A DNA stretch of 12,020 bases from Anaerolineales bacterium UBA2029. GTDB lineage: Bacteria; Chloroflexota; Anaerolineae; Aggregatilineales; Aggregatilineaceae. Positions 5,628-12,020 of this stretch are shown piece by piece. The DNA lies in assembly GCA_002332795.1 (NCBI GenBank), contig DDBP01000273.1:1-12020 (forward strand). The letters run 5' to 3'. The translations under genes and the position numbers were made by a program. Positions within the stretch are counted from its first letter, which is position 1. Each line of letters begins with the position of its first letter. The notes beneath the pieces are model-generated. The model worked only from the letters and a program-made list of their open reading frames with translations. It searched no databases and was not told the origin of the DNA.

Positions 5628-6833
5628 ATGAGCAAACCACGACGTGGTGATCGAGAGCTAATGCGGGCGATGAACCGCAACCTGATTCTGAACATCATCC
5701 GGAGTCAGGGGCCGCTCTCGCGCACACAGCTCACCGAGCTTTCCGGTCTGAGTGTGGGAGCCGTTTCGCAAATCGTCAACGAATTGCTTACCACCGGTTG
5801 GGTCTACGAGGTGGGCGAGAGCGACTATACTGGTGGTCGCCGCCAGGTGATGCTTCGGCTGAATCCCACCGCCGGCTATGTGGTCGGTCTGAAACTCATG
5901 GAAAACCGCGTCGTAGGCGCAATCTGCGACCTGGAAACCACCGTGCTCAACTACGTCGAGCACCCTCTCACTGGTGTCCACACGCCGGATGCGATCGCCG
6001 AGACGTTGGCGCAGATCGTCATTCAGGCGCTCTACGATACCGGCATCACCCGCGAGAAAGTGCGCGGCGTGGGCATCGGTCTTGCCGGTGTGATCAACGG
6101 CGAGACAGGCATCGTGCACTATTCGCCGTTCTTCCACTGGCAGCACATCCCGCTCGCTGACCGGGTGTCGCGATATCTGGGGCTACCCGTCTACCTGGAC
6201 AATGATGTCAATACGCTGACCATCACTGAGCAACTGTTTGGCTCTGGGCGCGATGTGGCCAATTTCGCCGTAATGACCATCGGGCGCGGCGTAGGGTTGG
6301 GCGTGGTGATCAATCACGCGATCTATCGCGGACACAAAGGAGGCGTGGGCGAACTGGGGCATGTGACCGTGGTGCCCGACGGCCCTCTGTGCGACTGCGG
6401 CAAACGCGGATGTCTGGAAGCACTTGCCGCCGATCCAGCCATCTTCCGCACTGTGCAAGGGAAGCTTGCTCTGGGTGCCCCTCCTACCCTGGAAGCGATT
6501 GCTCAGGCAGCAGAACAAGGAAACAAGACCGCGCATGAGGCTTTGGCTCGCAGCGGCTACTACCTAGGCCTGGGGCTGGCGATAGTCGTCAACCTCTTTT
6601 GCCCGGACCTGATCATCATCAGCGGCGAAGGAGTCAGCGCGGGCGCGCACCGCCTCAATCCCATGCTCAATACGCTACGCCAACATACCTTCAATGGCCT
6701 GCTCGACGGCGTAGAGATTCTGGTCAAAGCGACTGACGACCGGGCCTGGGCCAGGGGAGCCGCCAGCCTGGTCGTAGGCAAGCTGTTTGAGTCGCCGCTG
6801 GTTAGTTCCCAATCGTCAGTCAGCACTCAGTAG
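5628..6833 (+). CDS. ROK-family (NagC/XylR-type) transcriptional repressor
   Basis: A 401-aa regulator with an N-terminal winged helix (about 18-72; PLSRTQLTELSGLSVGAVSQ) and a C-terminal ROK sugar-binding domain. Sugar-site and zinc residues are present: DND (191-193), GELGH with H245, and the CDCGKRGCLE signature with C255, C257 and C262. The phosphate-binding DxGxT motif expected at the start of the ROK domain is replaced by GLKLMENR, so kinase activity is unlikely and a repressor role is favoured. The start was set at ATG 5628, giving MSKPRRG, with a weak GAAAG upstream. GTG 5613 and ATG 5616 are in frame but very close to the predicted transcription start. It heads the transport and hydrolase genes on the same strand, so it probably responds to glucose or an imported alpha-glucoside. 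Confidence 0.92.
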   Translation: MSKPRRGDRELMRAMNRNLILNIIRSQGPLSRTQLTELSGLSVGAVSQIVNELLTTGWVYEVGESDYTGGRRQVMLRLNPTAGYVVGLKLMENRVVGAICDLETTVLNYVEHPLTGVHTPDAIAETLAQIVIQALYDTGITREKVRGVGIGLAGVINGETGIVHYSPFFHWQHIPLADRVSRYLGLPVYLDNDVNTLTITEQLFGSGRDVANFAVMTIGRGVGLGVVINHAIYRGHKGGVGELGHVTVVPDGPLCDCGKRGCLEALAADPAIFRTVQGKLALGAPPTLEAIAQAAEQGNKTAHEALARSGYYLGLGLAIVVNLFCPDLIIISGEGVSAGAHRLNPMLNTLRQHTFNGLLDGVEILVKATDDRAWARGAASLVVGKLFESPLVSSQSSVSTQ

Positions 6834-6876
6834 TTTTTTTGAGCAGAAATTTTCAGTCATTGAAGAAAGGTAGCGT

Positions 6877-7761
6877 GTGGCCGGTAACCGTGGCATACGA
6901 AAATGGGGATGGGTGCTGATCTTTCTGGCCCCCAGCCTGATTGGTCTGCTGGTATTCACCGTAGGCCCCATCCTTTATTCGCTCCGGCTGACCCTCTACG
7001 ATTGGAATCTGCTCTCCGAGCCGCGCTATATCGGCACCAGGAATTTCGAGGAGCTTTACCACGATCAGGAATTCTGGACTGCTTTCGGACATACGCTGAC
7101 TTATCTCATCCTCTATATCCCGGCGGTGCTTGTGCTGGCATTGGGCACAGCGCTGCTGCTCAACCGGCCCCTGCGCGGCATGGCCTTTTTCAGGACGGCG
7201 ACTTTCATCCCGGTGGTATCGTCATGGGTGGTCGTCGCTCTCATGTGGAAGTGGATTTTCAACCCGCGTTATGGTTTGCTGAACTACTTGCTCGCCCAGG
7301 TTGGCATCCGAGGGCCTGCTTGGCTGTTCGATCCCGATACGGCGCTCTATGCGATCATCATCGCCAGCGTCTGGAAAGACATTGGGTTTATTGCTGTCAT
7401 GTATCTGGCTGGCCTGCAGGGTATCTCTGTCACGTACTATGAGGCCGCGCATATTGATGGTGCGCGCCCCTGGCAGACGTTCTGGTATATCACTCTGCCT
7501 CTTCTCACCCCGACCACGTTTTTTGCGTTGATCATCTCGCTGATCAACGGCTTCCAGATATTCGAGCAGGCGTGGCTGATGCCGGAGAGCTTCGCGCGCA
7601 GCGGCACGACCGTCGTGGTGGAGCAGATTGTAAACAACGCTTTTCGCTACAACCGCATGGGCTATGCAGCCACCATGTCGTGGGTGTTGTTTGCGGTGAT
7701 CTTCGCCGTCACGCTGATTCAACTCCGGCTGCAGAGTAGATGGGTGCATTACGAACTATGA
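6877..7761 (+). CDS. ABC sugar transporter permease, MalF/UgpA type
   Basis: A 294-aa inner-membrane protein with about six hydrophobic segments, the first at residues 12-34. The cytoplasmic EAA loop is present: YYEAAHIDGARPWQTF with E189-A190-A191 and the invariant glycine, then ITLPLLTP, which docks the ATPase. This is the first permease of a CUT1-type carbohydrate importer, which takes up oligosaccharides. GTG at 6877 is preceded by GAAAGG (6865-6870) with a 6-nt spacer. The 43 bp separating it from the ROK gene contain a T7 run (6834-6840) but no clear stem, so read-through is expected. The gene overlaps the next permease by 4 bp. Confidence 0.94.
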   Translation: MAGNRGIRKWGWVLIFLAPSLIGLLVFTVGPILYSLRLTLYDWNLLSEPRYIGTRNFEELYHDQEFWTAFGHTLTYLILYIPAVLVLALGTALLLNRPLRGMAFFRTATFIPVVSSWVVVALMWKWIFNPRYGLLNYLLAQVGIRGPAWLFDPDTALYAIIIASVWKDIGFIAVMYLAGLQGISVTYYEAAHIDGARPWQTFWYITLPLLTPTTFFALIISLINGFQIFEQAWLMPESFARSGTTVVVEQIVNNAFRYNRMGYAATMSWVLFAVIFAVTLIQLRLQSRWVHYEL

Positions 7762-8630
7762 ACCGCACAGCGATAGCAGCTACCCCGGCACCTCGCCCGC
7801 TGGTCTCGGCAGCGTTCTTGGACGGGCTGGCGTATCTGTCCCTGGTGATGTTGGCCCTTGTCATGCTGATTCCCTTCATCTGGATGGTCAGCACCTCGCT
7901 GAAACCGGTGGAATACGTTCTGCGGGCCGAACCGCAGTTCATCCCCGATCCTCTCAGCACGAACAGCTACACCGACCTGTTCAAGCTGATGCCCGTTGAC
8001 CGGATGCTCCTGAACAGTGCCCTGGTCTCGGTAGTGGGTACAGCAGGGCGCGTCGTTGTGTCGGCGATGGCGGCATATGCTTTTTCGCGGCTGGAATGGC
8101 GGGGGCGCAACCTGGTATTCGTGCTGTATCTCTTGACGATGATGGTTCCCCGTCAGGTGACGCTCATCCCCCAGTTCATCCTGGTTCGTGAGCTGGGCTG
8201 GGTCAACACCTATCAAGGGCTGATCCTGCCTGGGCTGTTCAGTGCGTTTGGTGTGTTCCTGTTGCGGCAATCCTTCCTGGGCATGCCGCGCGAGTTGGAA
8301 GAGGCAGCCTTCATTGACGGGGCCAATCATCTCACCGTCTTCTGGCGGATCGTGTTGCCATTGTCCCGGCCCGCCCTCGCGACGCTGTCCGTTCTCAGCT
8401 TCATGGAATATTGGAACTCGTATCTGTGGCCGCTGTTCGTGGCGCGTAAAGATGTCTTTATGACGCTACCGGTTGGCCTGGCCAAATTACAAGGAGGTCC
8501 CAGGGCACTGACACAGTGGAATATGGTCATGGCGGGGGCAGTGATCACCGTGCTGCCCATTCTCATCGCGTATTTGTTGGCTCAGAAGTGGTTTGTTCGC
8601 AGCGTGACTCTCAGCGGCATCAAGGGATAG
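7758..8630 (+). CDS. ABC sugar transporter permease, MalG/UgpE type
   Basis: A 290-aa inner-membrane partner of the preceding permease. A hydrophobic segment lies near residues 24-45, followed by WMVSTSLKP, a typical MalG-family stretch. The EAA loop is ELEEAAFIDGANHLTVF (E182-A183-A184, G188), then VLPLSRPAL. The ATG at 7758 overlaps the upstream stop as ATGA, implying translational coupling. An in-frame ATG at 7740 would add six residues, but neither start has a good Shine-Dalgarno. No ATP-binding subunit gene follows; CUT1 systems often share a MsmK-like ATPase encoded elsewhere. Confidence 0.93.
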   Translation: MNRTAIAATPAPRPLVSAAFLDGLAYLSLVMLALVMLIPFIWMVSTSLKPVEYVLRAEPQFIPDPLSTNSYTDLFKLMPVDRMLLNSALVSVVGTAGRVVVSAMAAYAFSRLEWRGRNLVFVLYLLTMMVPRQVTLIPQFILVRELGWVNTYQGLILPGLFSAFGVFLLRQSFLGMPRELEEAAFIDGANHLTVFWRIVLPLSRPALATLSVLSFMEYWNSYLWPLFVARKDVFMTLPVGLAKLQGGPRALTQWNMVMAGAVITVLPILIAYLLAQKWFVRSVTLSGIKG

Positions 8631-8679
8631 ACCACCCTTCGTTTCCCATGCACGATTTGTTGATTGGAGGAACCTTGCC

Positions 8680-9909
8680 ATGTCTCGCAAATTGCTTGTC
8701 GCGCTCGTGATCGTCAGCCTGCTGGCTGCCATGTTGCCAGCGGCAAGCCTGGCCCAAAGCCAGGTGACGATCCGCTATTTCAACTTCTCGTCCGATCCCG
8801 ATCACGTCGAGGACCTGGCGCGCATCGTCCAGGCCTTCGAAGCGCAAAATCCGGGGATCAAGGTCGAGGTCTCCAGCGCACCCTATAGTGACTACTTCAC
8901 CCTACTGCAGGCGGACTTCGTAGGAGGCGATCCGCCCGATGTGTTCGAGTTGAACTACGAGAATTTCGTTAGCTACGCGGCCAACGAGGTGTTGCTCGAC
9001 TTGAGCGCCTATCTGCCTGAGGAAACGCCCTACTATCCGCGTGCACTGGCCGCATTCCAGTACAAGGGCATTCAGGGCGCACTGCCAGAGACCTTCTCTA
9101 CCGTGCTGCTGTTCTACAACAAAGACCTCTTCGACCAGGCTGGCGTGGCCTACCCTACCCCTGACTGGACCTGGGCCGACGCCGTCGCTGCGGGCAAAGC
9201 GATCCGGGCGTTGGGCGACGACATCTGGGGGCTTTACTCGCCCATCCAGTTCTGGGAGTTCTACAAGAAGGCCGGGCAGAACGGCTGCCAGTTCTTCAAC
9301 GAGGACATGTCCGAGTCTACGATCAACGCACCCGAATGCGTTGAAGCGCTGGAGTTGATGCTCAGCTTCATCGAAGAAGATGTGATGCCCGACGCGGTCG
9401 AAATGGCGGGCGTCTCGAACGAAGATCTGTTCAAGCAAGGCAAGCTGGGCATGGTCGTCACGGGCATCTGGATGTTCGCCCTGTTTCAGGATGCGCCTTT
9501 CGAATGGGACATCGAGCTTGAACCGGGTATGGCTAACAAGGGGCATCATTTCTTCGCCAACGGTGTGGCTGTGGCCGCCAGTACAGAGCATCCTGAGGAA
9601 GCCGCGGCCTGGGCGCAGTTCCTCACCGCCAGCGAGGAAGCTGCCACTATCCGCGTCGAAACCGGCTGGGAACTCCCCGCGCTCGACAAACCCGAATACT
9701 TCGAGTCCTATCTGGCGCTTGACAAGCCCGCCAATCGCCGAGCCGTCTTTGCAGCGCTGGAAAGCCCGATCGTGCCGCCGGTGATCGAACGTCAGAATGA
9801 AATGCAGGACACGATCAACAACCTCCTCAACGCAGTTGCCAATGGGGAGCTTGATCCCCAGACCGCGCTCGATATGGCCAAGCAAGAACTCGACAAACTG
9901 ATCCAGTAG
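8680..9909 (+). CDS. Extracellular sugar-binding protein of an ABC importer
   Basis: A 409-aa secreted solute-binding protein (SBP_bac_1, MalE-like cluster) that captures the sugar for the two permeases. The Sec signal peptide has a basic start (MSRK), a hydrophobic core and a probable cleavage SLA|QS after residue 25. No lipobox cysteine is present, so it is not a lipoprotein. Mature features include the N-lobe start VTIRYFNFSSDP, GDPPDVFELNYENF, and the C-lobe GHHFFANGVAVAASTEHPEEAAAWAQFL. There are only two cysteines, C203 and C220, which could form a disulfide. GGAGG (8666-8670) lies 9 nt before the ATG. The gene follows the permeases by 49 bp and is the last before a strong hairpin. Confidence 0.95.
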   Translation: MSRKLLVALVIVSLLAAMLPAASLAQSQVTIRYFNFSSDPDHVEDLARIVQAFEAQNPGIKVEVSSAPYSDYFTLLQADFVGGDPPDVFELNYENFVSYAANEVLLDLSAYLPEETPYYPRALAAFQYKGIQGALPETFSTVLLFYNKDLFDQAGVAYPTPDWTWADAVAAGKAIRALGDDIWGLYSPIQFWEFYKKAGQNGCQFFNEDMSESTINAPECVEALELMLSFIEEDVMPDAVEMAGVSNEDLFKQGKLGMVVTGIWMFALFQDAPFEWDIELEPGMANKGHHFFANGVAVAASTEHPEEAAAWAQFLTASEEAATIRVETGWELPALDKPEYFESYLALDKPANRRAVFAALESPIVPPVIERQNEMQDTINNLLNAVANGELDPQTALDMAKQELDKLIQ

Positions 9910-9916
9910 CTCTCCC

Positions 9917-9953
9917 GAGGCTGATGGCGGAGAGTGTGGCCGCCATCAGCCTC
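9917..9953 (+). terminator. Perfect 14-bp hairpin between the binding-protein and GH15 genes
   Basis: GAGGCTGATGGCGG (9917-9930) pairs perfectly with CCGCCATCAGCCTC (9940-9953) around a 9-nt loop. It begins 7 bp after the binding-protein stop. Only CTTTG follows, not a T run, so full termination is unlikely. Partial termination, or 3'-end protection of the upstream message to give more binding protein than enzyme, is more plausible. The stem ends 14 nt before the GH15 ATG. Confidence 0.7.
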
Positions 9954-9967
9954 CTTTGAGTGATGCT

Positions 9968-11044
9968 ATGAATCTGATTGCAAGCAGTCTGGAGACGATC
10001 CTCGCCGGGCAAGTGCCCAGCGGCGCTTACGTGGCCTCGCCGACGTTCTCGCAGTACCGTTACTCGTGGTTGCGCGACGGTACATGGATCGCCTACGCGA
10101 TGGACAGCGTTGGCAGGCACGACAGCGCTCGTGCCTTCTATCTTTGGGTCGGACGGGCGCTGGCGGGCCAGCAGGGCCGGCTCGAACGGCTGTGGCAAAA
10201 ACTCCAGCGCCACGAGACACCCGACGAAGCAGACTACCTGCCGACGCGCTTCACGCTCGATGGAGAGATCAGCTCTGATTTCTGGTGGGACTTCCAGCTC
10301 GATGGTTACGGCACCTGGCTGTGGGGGCTGGCGGCGCATGTAGACCTCACCGACGATCGCGACCTGTGGGCTACTCTCGAACCCTGGGTAGCACTAACCG
10401 TACGCTACATTGCAGCACTGTGGCAGTCTCCCAACTACGATTGTTGGGAAGAACACCGCGAGCGTATTCACGTCAGCACGCTGGCAGCGCTCTACGGCGG
10501 GGTGAGTGCTGTGCAGCGTCACAGCCCCGCCCTGGTGCCTGACAGTCTACCTGAGGATATCCGCTCCTTCACGCTGGAAACAGGAATCGCTCCCGAAGGC
10601 CATCTGGTCAAGTACCTTGGCTCTAGCGCGGTAGATGCCAGCCTGCTTTGGGCGGCAGTGCCCTATCGCCTCGTTGAAGTCACCGACGAACGCTTTGGCC
10701 AAACGCTGGCCCGGATCGAGCGCGATCTGCACCGTTCGGGCGGCGGCGTATACCGCTACCAGGATGATGTGTACTACGGCGGCGGAGAGTGGCTTCTGCT
10801 GACGGCATGGCTGGCCTGGGTCTATCTTGAGTTGGATCGCGTGCCCGAAGCATGCGACCTGCTGGCCTGGATCGAGGCGCAGGCCACGCCCGACGGCGCG
10901 CTGCCCGAACAGGTCTCCGATCATCTGCTTCATCCTGAACACTATGCCGAATGGCAGCAGCGCTGGGGCAAAGTGGCATGCCCGCTGCTATGGTCGCACG
11001 CGATGTACCTGATCGTCAAATCCTTACTCGAAAAGAGAATCTAG
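9968..11044 (+). CDS. Compact GH15-family alpha-glucosidase/glucoamylase-like enzyme
   Basis: A 358-aa predicted cytosolic enzyme with no signal peptide. GH15 motifs of the (alpha/alpha)6 barrel are in order: YRYSWLRDGTW (W34, D37), DCWEEHRERIHVSTLAALYGG (likely general acid among E161/E162), and LPEQ (E314, likely general base) followed by PLLWSHAMYLI. Inverting release of glucose from non-reducing ends is the family reaction. Trehalase, dextran- or isomaltose-type specificity is also found in GH15. Bacterial GH15 proteins are often 600 aa or more with an N-terminal beta-sandwich; here only the barrel is present. ATG at 9968 is preceded by a weak GAG; TTG at 9956 would add four residues but sits against the hairpin. 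The next gene starts 1 bp after its stop. Confidence 0.85.
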   Translation: MNLIASSLETILAGQVPSGAYVASPTFSQYRYSWLRDGTWIAYAMDSVGRHDSARAFYLWVGRALAGQQGRLERLWQKLQRHETPDEADYLPTRFTLDGEISSDFWWDFQLDGYGTWLWGLAAHVDLTDDRDLWATLEPWVALTVRYIAALWQSPNYDCWEEHRERIHVSTLAALYGGVSAVQRHSPALVPDSLPEDIRSFTLETGIAPEGHLVKYLGSSAVDASLLWAAVPYRLVEVTDERFGQTLARIERDLHRSGGGVYRYQDDVYYGGGEWLLLTAWLAWVYLELDRVPEACDLLAWIEAQATPDGALPEQVSDHLLHPEHYAEWQQRWGKVACPLLWSHAMYLIVKSLLEKRI

Positions 11045-11045
11045 C

Positions 11046-12020
11046 ATGGTGGAAATCATCCACACTCCCAGGGGACAGGAACACCCCTACGAACAATTGC
11101 CGGAAGAGCGCTTTCCTCGCGAGCCGCTGGCAGGGGAAACTTTTGAAGTGGGCATTGTCACCCGTCCGCCTGGCCAGGTGAGGGCTGTCCGCGTTCTCAC
11201 GCGGCAGGACGGTGTCGCCGGGCCGATCGTCGCCGCCTACCGGATTGCCGACTGGCAGCCGCGACGGGAAGCAGGGGTCGGAGCAGAATTTCTGGAGCGG
11301 ATGGTCGCCATCGAGCAGGATGTCTGGCGGGCACAACTCACCGCGCCTGCATGTGGCCATACTCTCACCTACTGGATCGAAGCCGACGGATACACCACCC
11401 CGGAATATGTCTTGCGCGGCGAAGCATGGCAGGCGTCCCCCTACACCCTGTCGCTGGTCGAGGCCCAGGCGGGACAGTGGACCATGTCGCTCCAGCGTGG
11501 ACAGGGCGAGAGGCTACCCATGCTTCCCACTCCGCTGCCTGCCATCCAAACGGTTGAATGGCTGACCGATGGCGCGCGCGCCCGACGGGTGCGCCTTGCC
11601 TTCGCCTGCGCGTCCGAAGAAGCGTTCTTCGGCCTGGGCGAGCGTTTCAATGCCCTCAATCAACGCGGTGAGATTCTCGACGTGCGTTGTTACGAGCAGT
11701 ACAAGAACCAGGGAAAGCGCACCTACCTACCCATTCCCTTCCTCCTCTCTTCCGAAGGGTACGGTGTGTATGTCGCCAGCGCCCGCTGGATGCAATTCGA
11801 CCTGGCCGCCAGTCAGCCAGATCGCTGGGTGCTGGAAGCCGATCTGGGGCCGGACGAGACTCTGTCCCTGATCTGGTTTGCTGACGATTCGCCACTGGAG
11901 ATCATCGGTCAGTTTGCCCGGCTGACGGGACCGGTGGTGCTGCCGCCCCTGTGGGCTTTCGGCCTGTGGATGAGCGGCAACGAGTGGAATTCGCAGGCCC
12001 GTGTGCAGCACGAGGTCGAA
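11046..12020 (+). CDS. GH31-family alpha-glucosidase, N-terminal part (cut by window end)
   Basis: The first 325 codons of a longer gene, open to the window edge. Residues 1 to about 185 form a beta-rich leader (GETFEVGIVTRPPGQVRAV; TYWIEADG) that looks like an added Ig/FN3-like module. The GH31 N-terminal domain then begins with FFGLGERFN (194-202), CYEQYKNQGKRTYLPIPFLL, and SSEGYGVYV. The catalytic barrel opens at LPPLWAFGLWMSGNEW (about 299-314). The catalytic aspartates of this retaining alpha-glycosidase family lie beyond the window and cannot be checked. No signal peptide is seen, so it acts in the cytoplasm with GH15. ATG at 11046 lies 1 bp after the GH15 stop, implying translational coupling. 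Specificity could be alpha-glucosidase, isomaltase or alpha-xylosidase; the context favours alpha-glucosides. Confidence 0.88.
   Translation, partial: MVEIIHTPRGQEHPYEQLPEERFPREPLAGETFEVGIVTRPPGQVRAVRVLTRQDGVAGPIVAAYRIADWQPRREAGVGAEFLERMVAIEQDVWRAQLTAPACGHTLTYWIEADGYTTPEYVLRGEAWQASPYTLSLVEAQAGQWTMSLQRGQGERLPMLPTPLPAIQTVEWLTDGARARRVRLAFACASEEAFFGLGERFNALNQRGEILDVRCYEQYKNQGKRTYLPIPFLLSSEGYGVYVASARWMQFDLAASQPDRWVLEADLGPDETLSLIWFADDSPLEIIGQFARLTGPVVLPPLWAFGLWMSGNEWNSQARVQHEVE

Noticed and set aside
6801..6840. Terminator at the end of the ROK gene (T7 run at 6834-6840)
   Set aside because: No stable stem precedes the T run, and the next gene follows after 43 bp on the same strand.
8902..9885. 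Minus-strand 327-codon frame opposite the binding protein
   Set aside because: The plus strand encodes a full SBP with signal peptide and ribosome site; the antisense frame has no recognisable features.

Overview
The window looks like a chromosomal segment of a GC-rich, non-model bacterium, most likely a member of the Chloroflexota (Anaerolineae/Caldilineae-like). This is an inference. It rests on the gene style (GTG and TTG starts, ABC sugar importers without a linked ATPase, a secreted binding protein lacking a lipobox) and on two kinds of dispersed inverted repeat that I associate with such genomes. No rRNA, tRNA, CRISPR array or complete insertion sequence is visible.

Left part (1-3868). 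A plus-strand P-loop ATPase with a C-terminal winged helix (119-1507) converges on a minus-strand chelatase gene (3595 to 1527). The chelatase gene is the most striking item. Its frame-0 product is a complete ChlI/BchI-type AAA+ protein of 369 aa. A run of eight A residues on the coding strand, followed after 7 nt by a perfect 8-bp hairpin, lies where a -1 shift would join that ATPase to an in-frame acidic/proline-rich linker and a VWA (MIDAS) domain. The shifted product is a 689-aa ChlD/BchD-length protein. One gene therefore appears to encode both the I-type and D-type subunits of a Mg- or Co-chelatase through programmed ribosomal frameshifting.

Middle (3596-5627). The divergent intergenic region holds a degenerate inverted repeat and a good promoter (TTGACG-17-TACACT). 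This drives a small arsenic module: an ArsR-type repressor with unusual cysteine clusters, then an ArsM arsenite methyltransferase. A 20-bp imperfect palindrome lies between them. Some 580 bp without a convincing intact gene follow. They contain a second CCCCT/AGGGG inverted repeat, a possible transposase C-terminal relic, and a promoter overlaid with inverted repeats.

Right part (5628-12020). This is a co-directional alpha-glucoside utilisation cluster: ROK-family repressor, MalF-like permease, MalG-like permease (ATGA overlap), secreted sugar-binding protein, a perfect 14-bp hairpin, a compact cytosolic GH15 enzyme, and a GH31 alpha-glucosidase cut by the window end. The proposed logic is that an oligosaccharide with alpha-glucosidic linkages is captured outside, imported by the two permeases with an ATPase encoded elsewhere, and hydrolysed to glucose in the cytoplasm by GH15 and GH31. 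The ROK protein would sense a sugar and control its own promoter and probably the whole run of genes.
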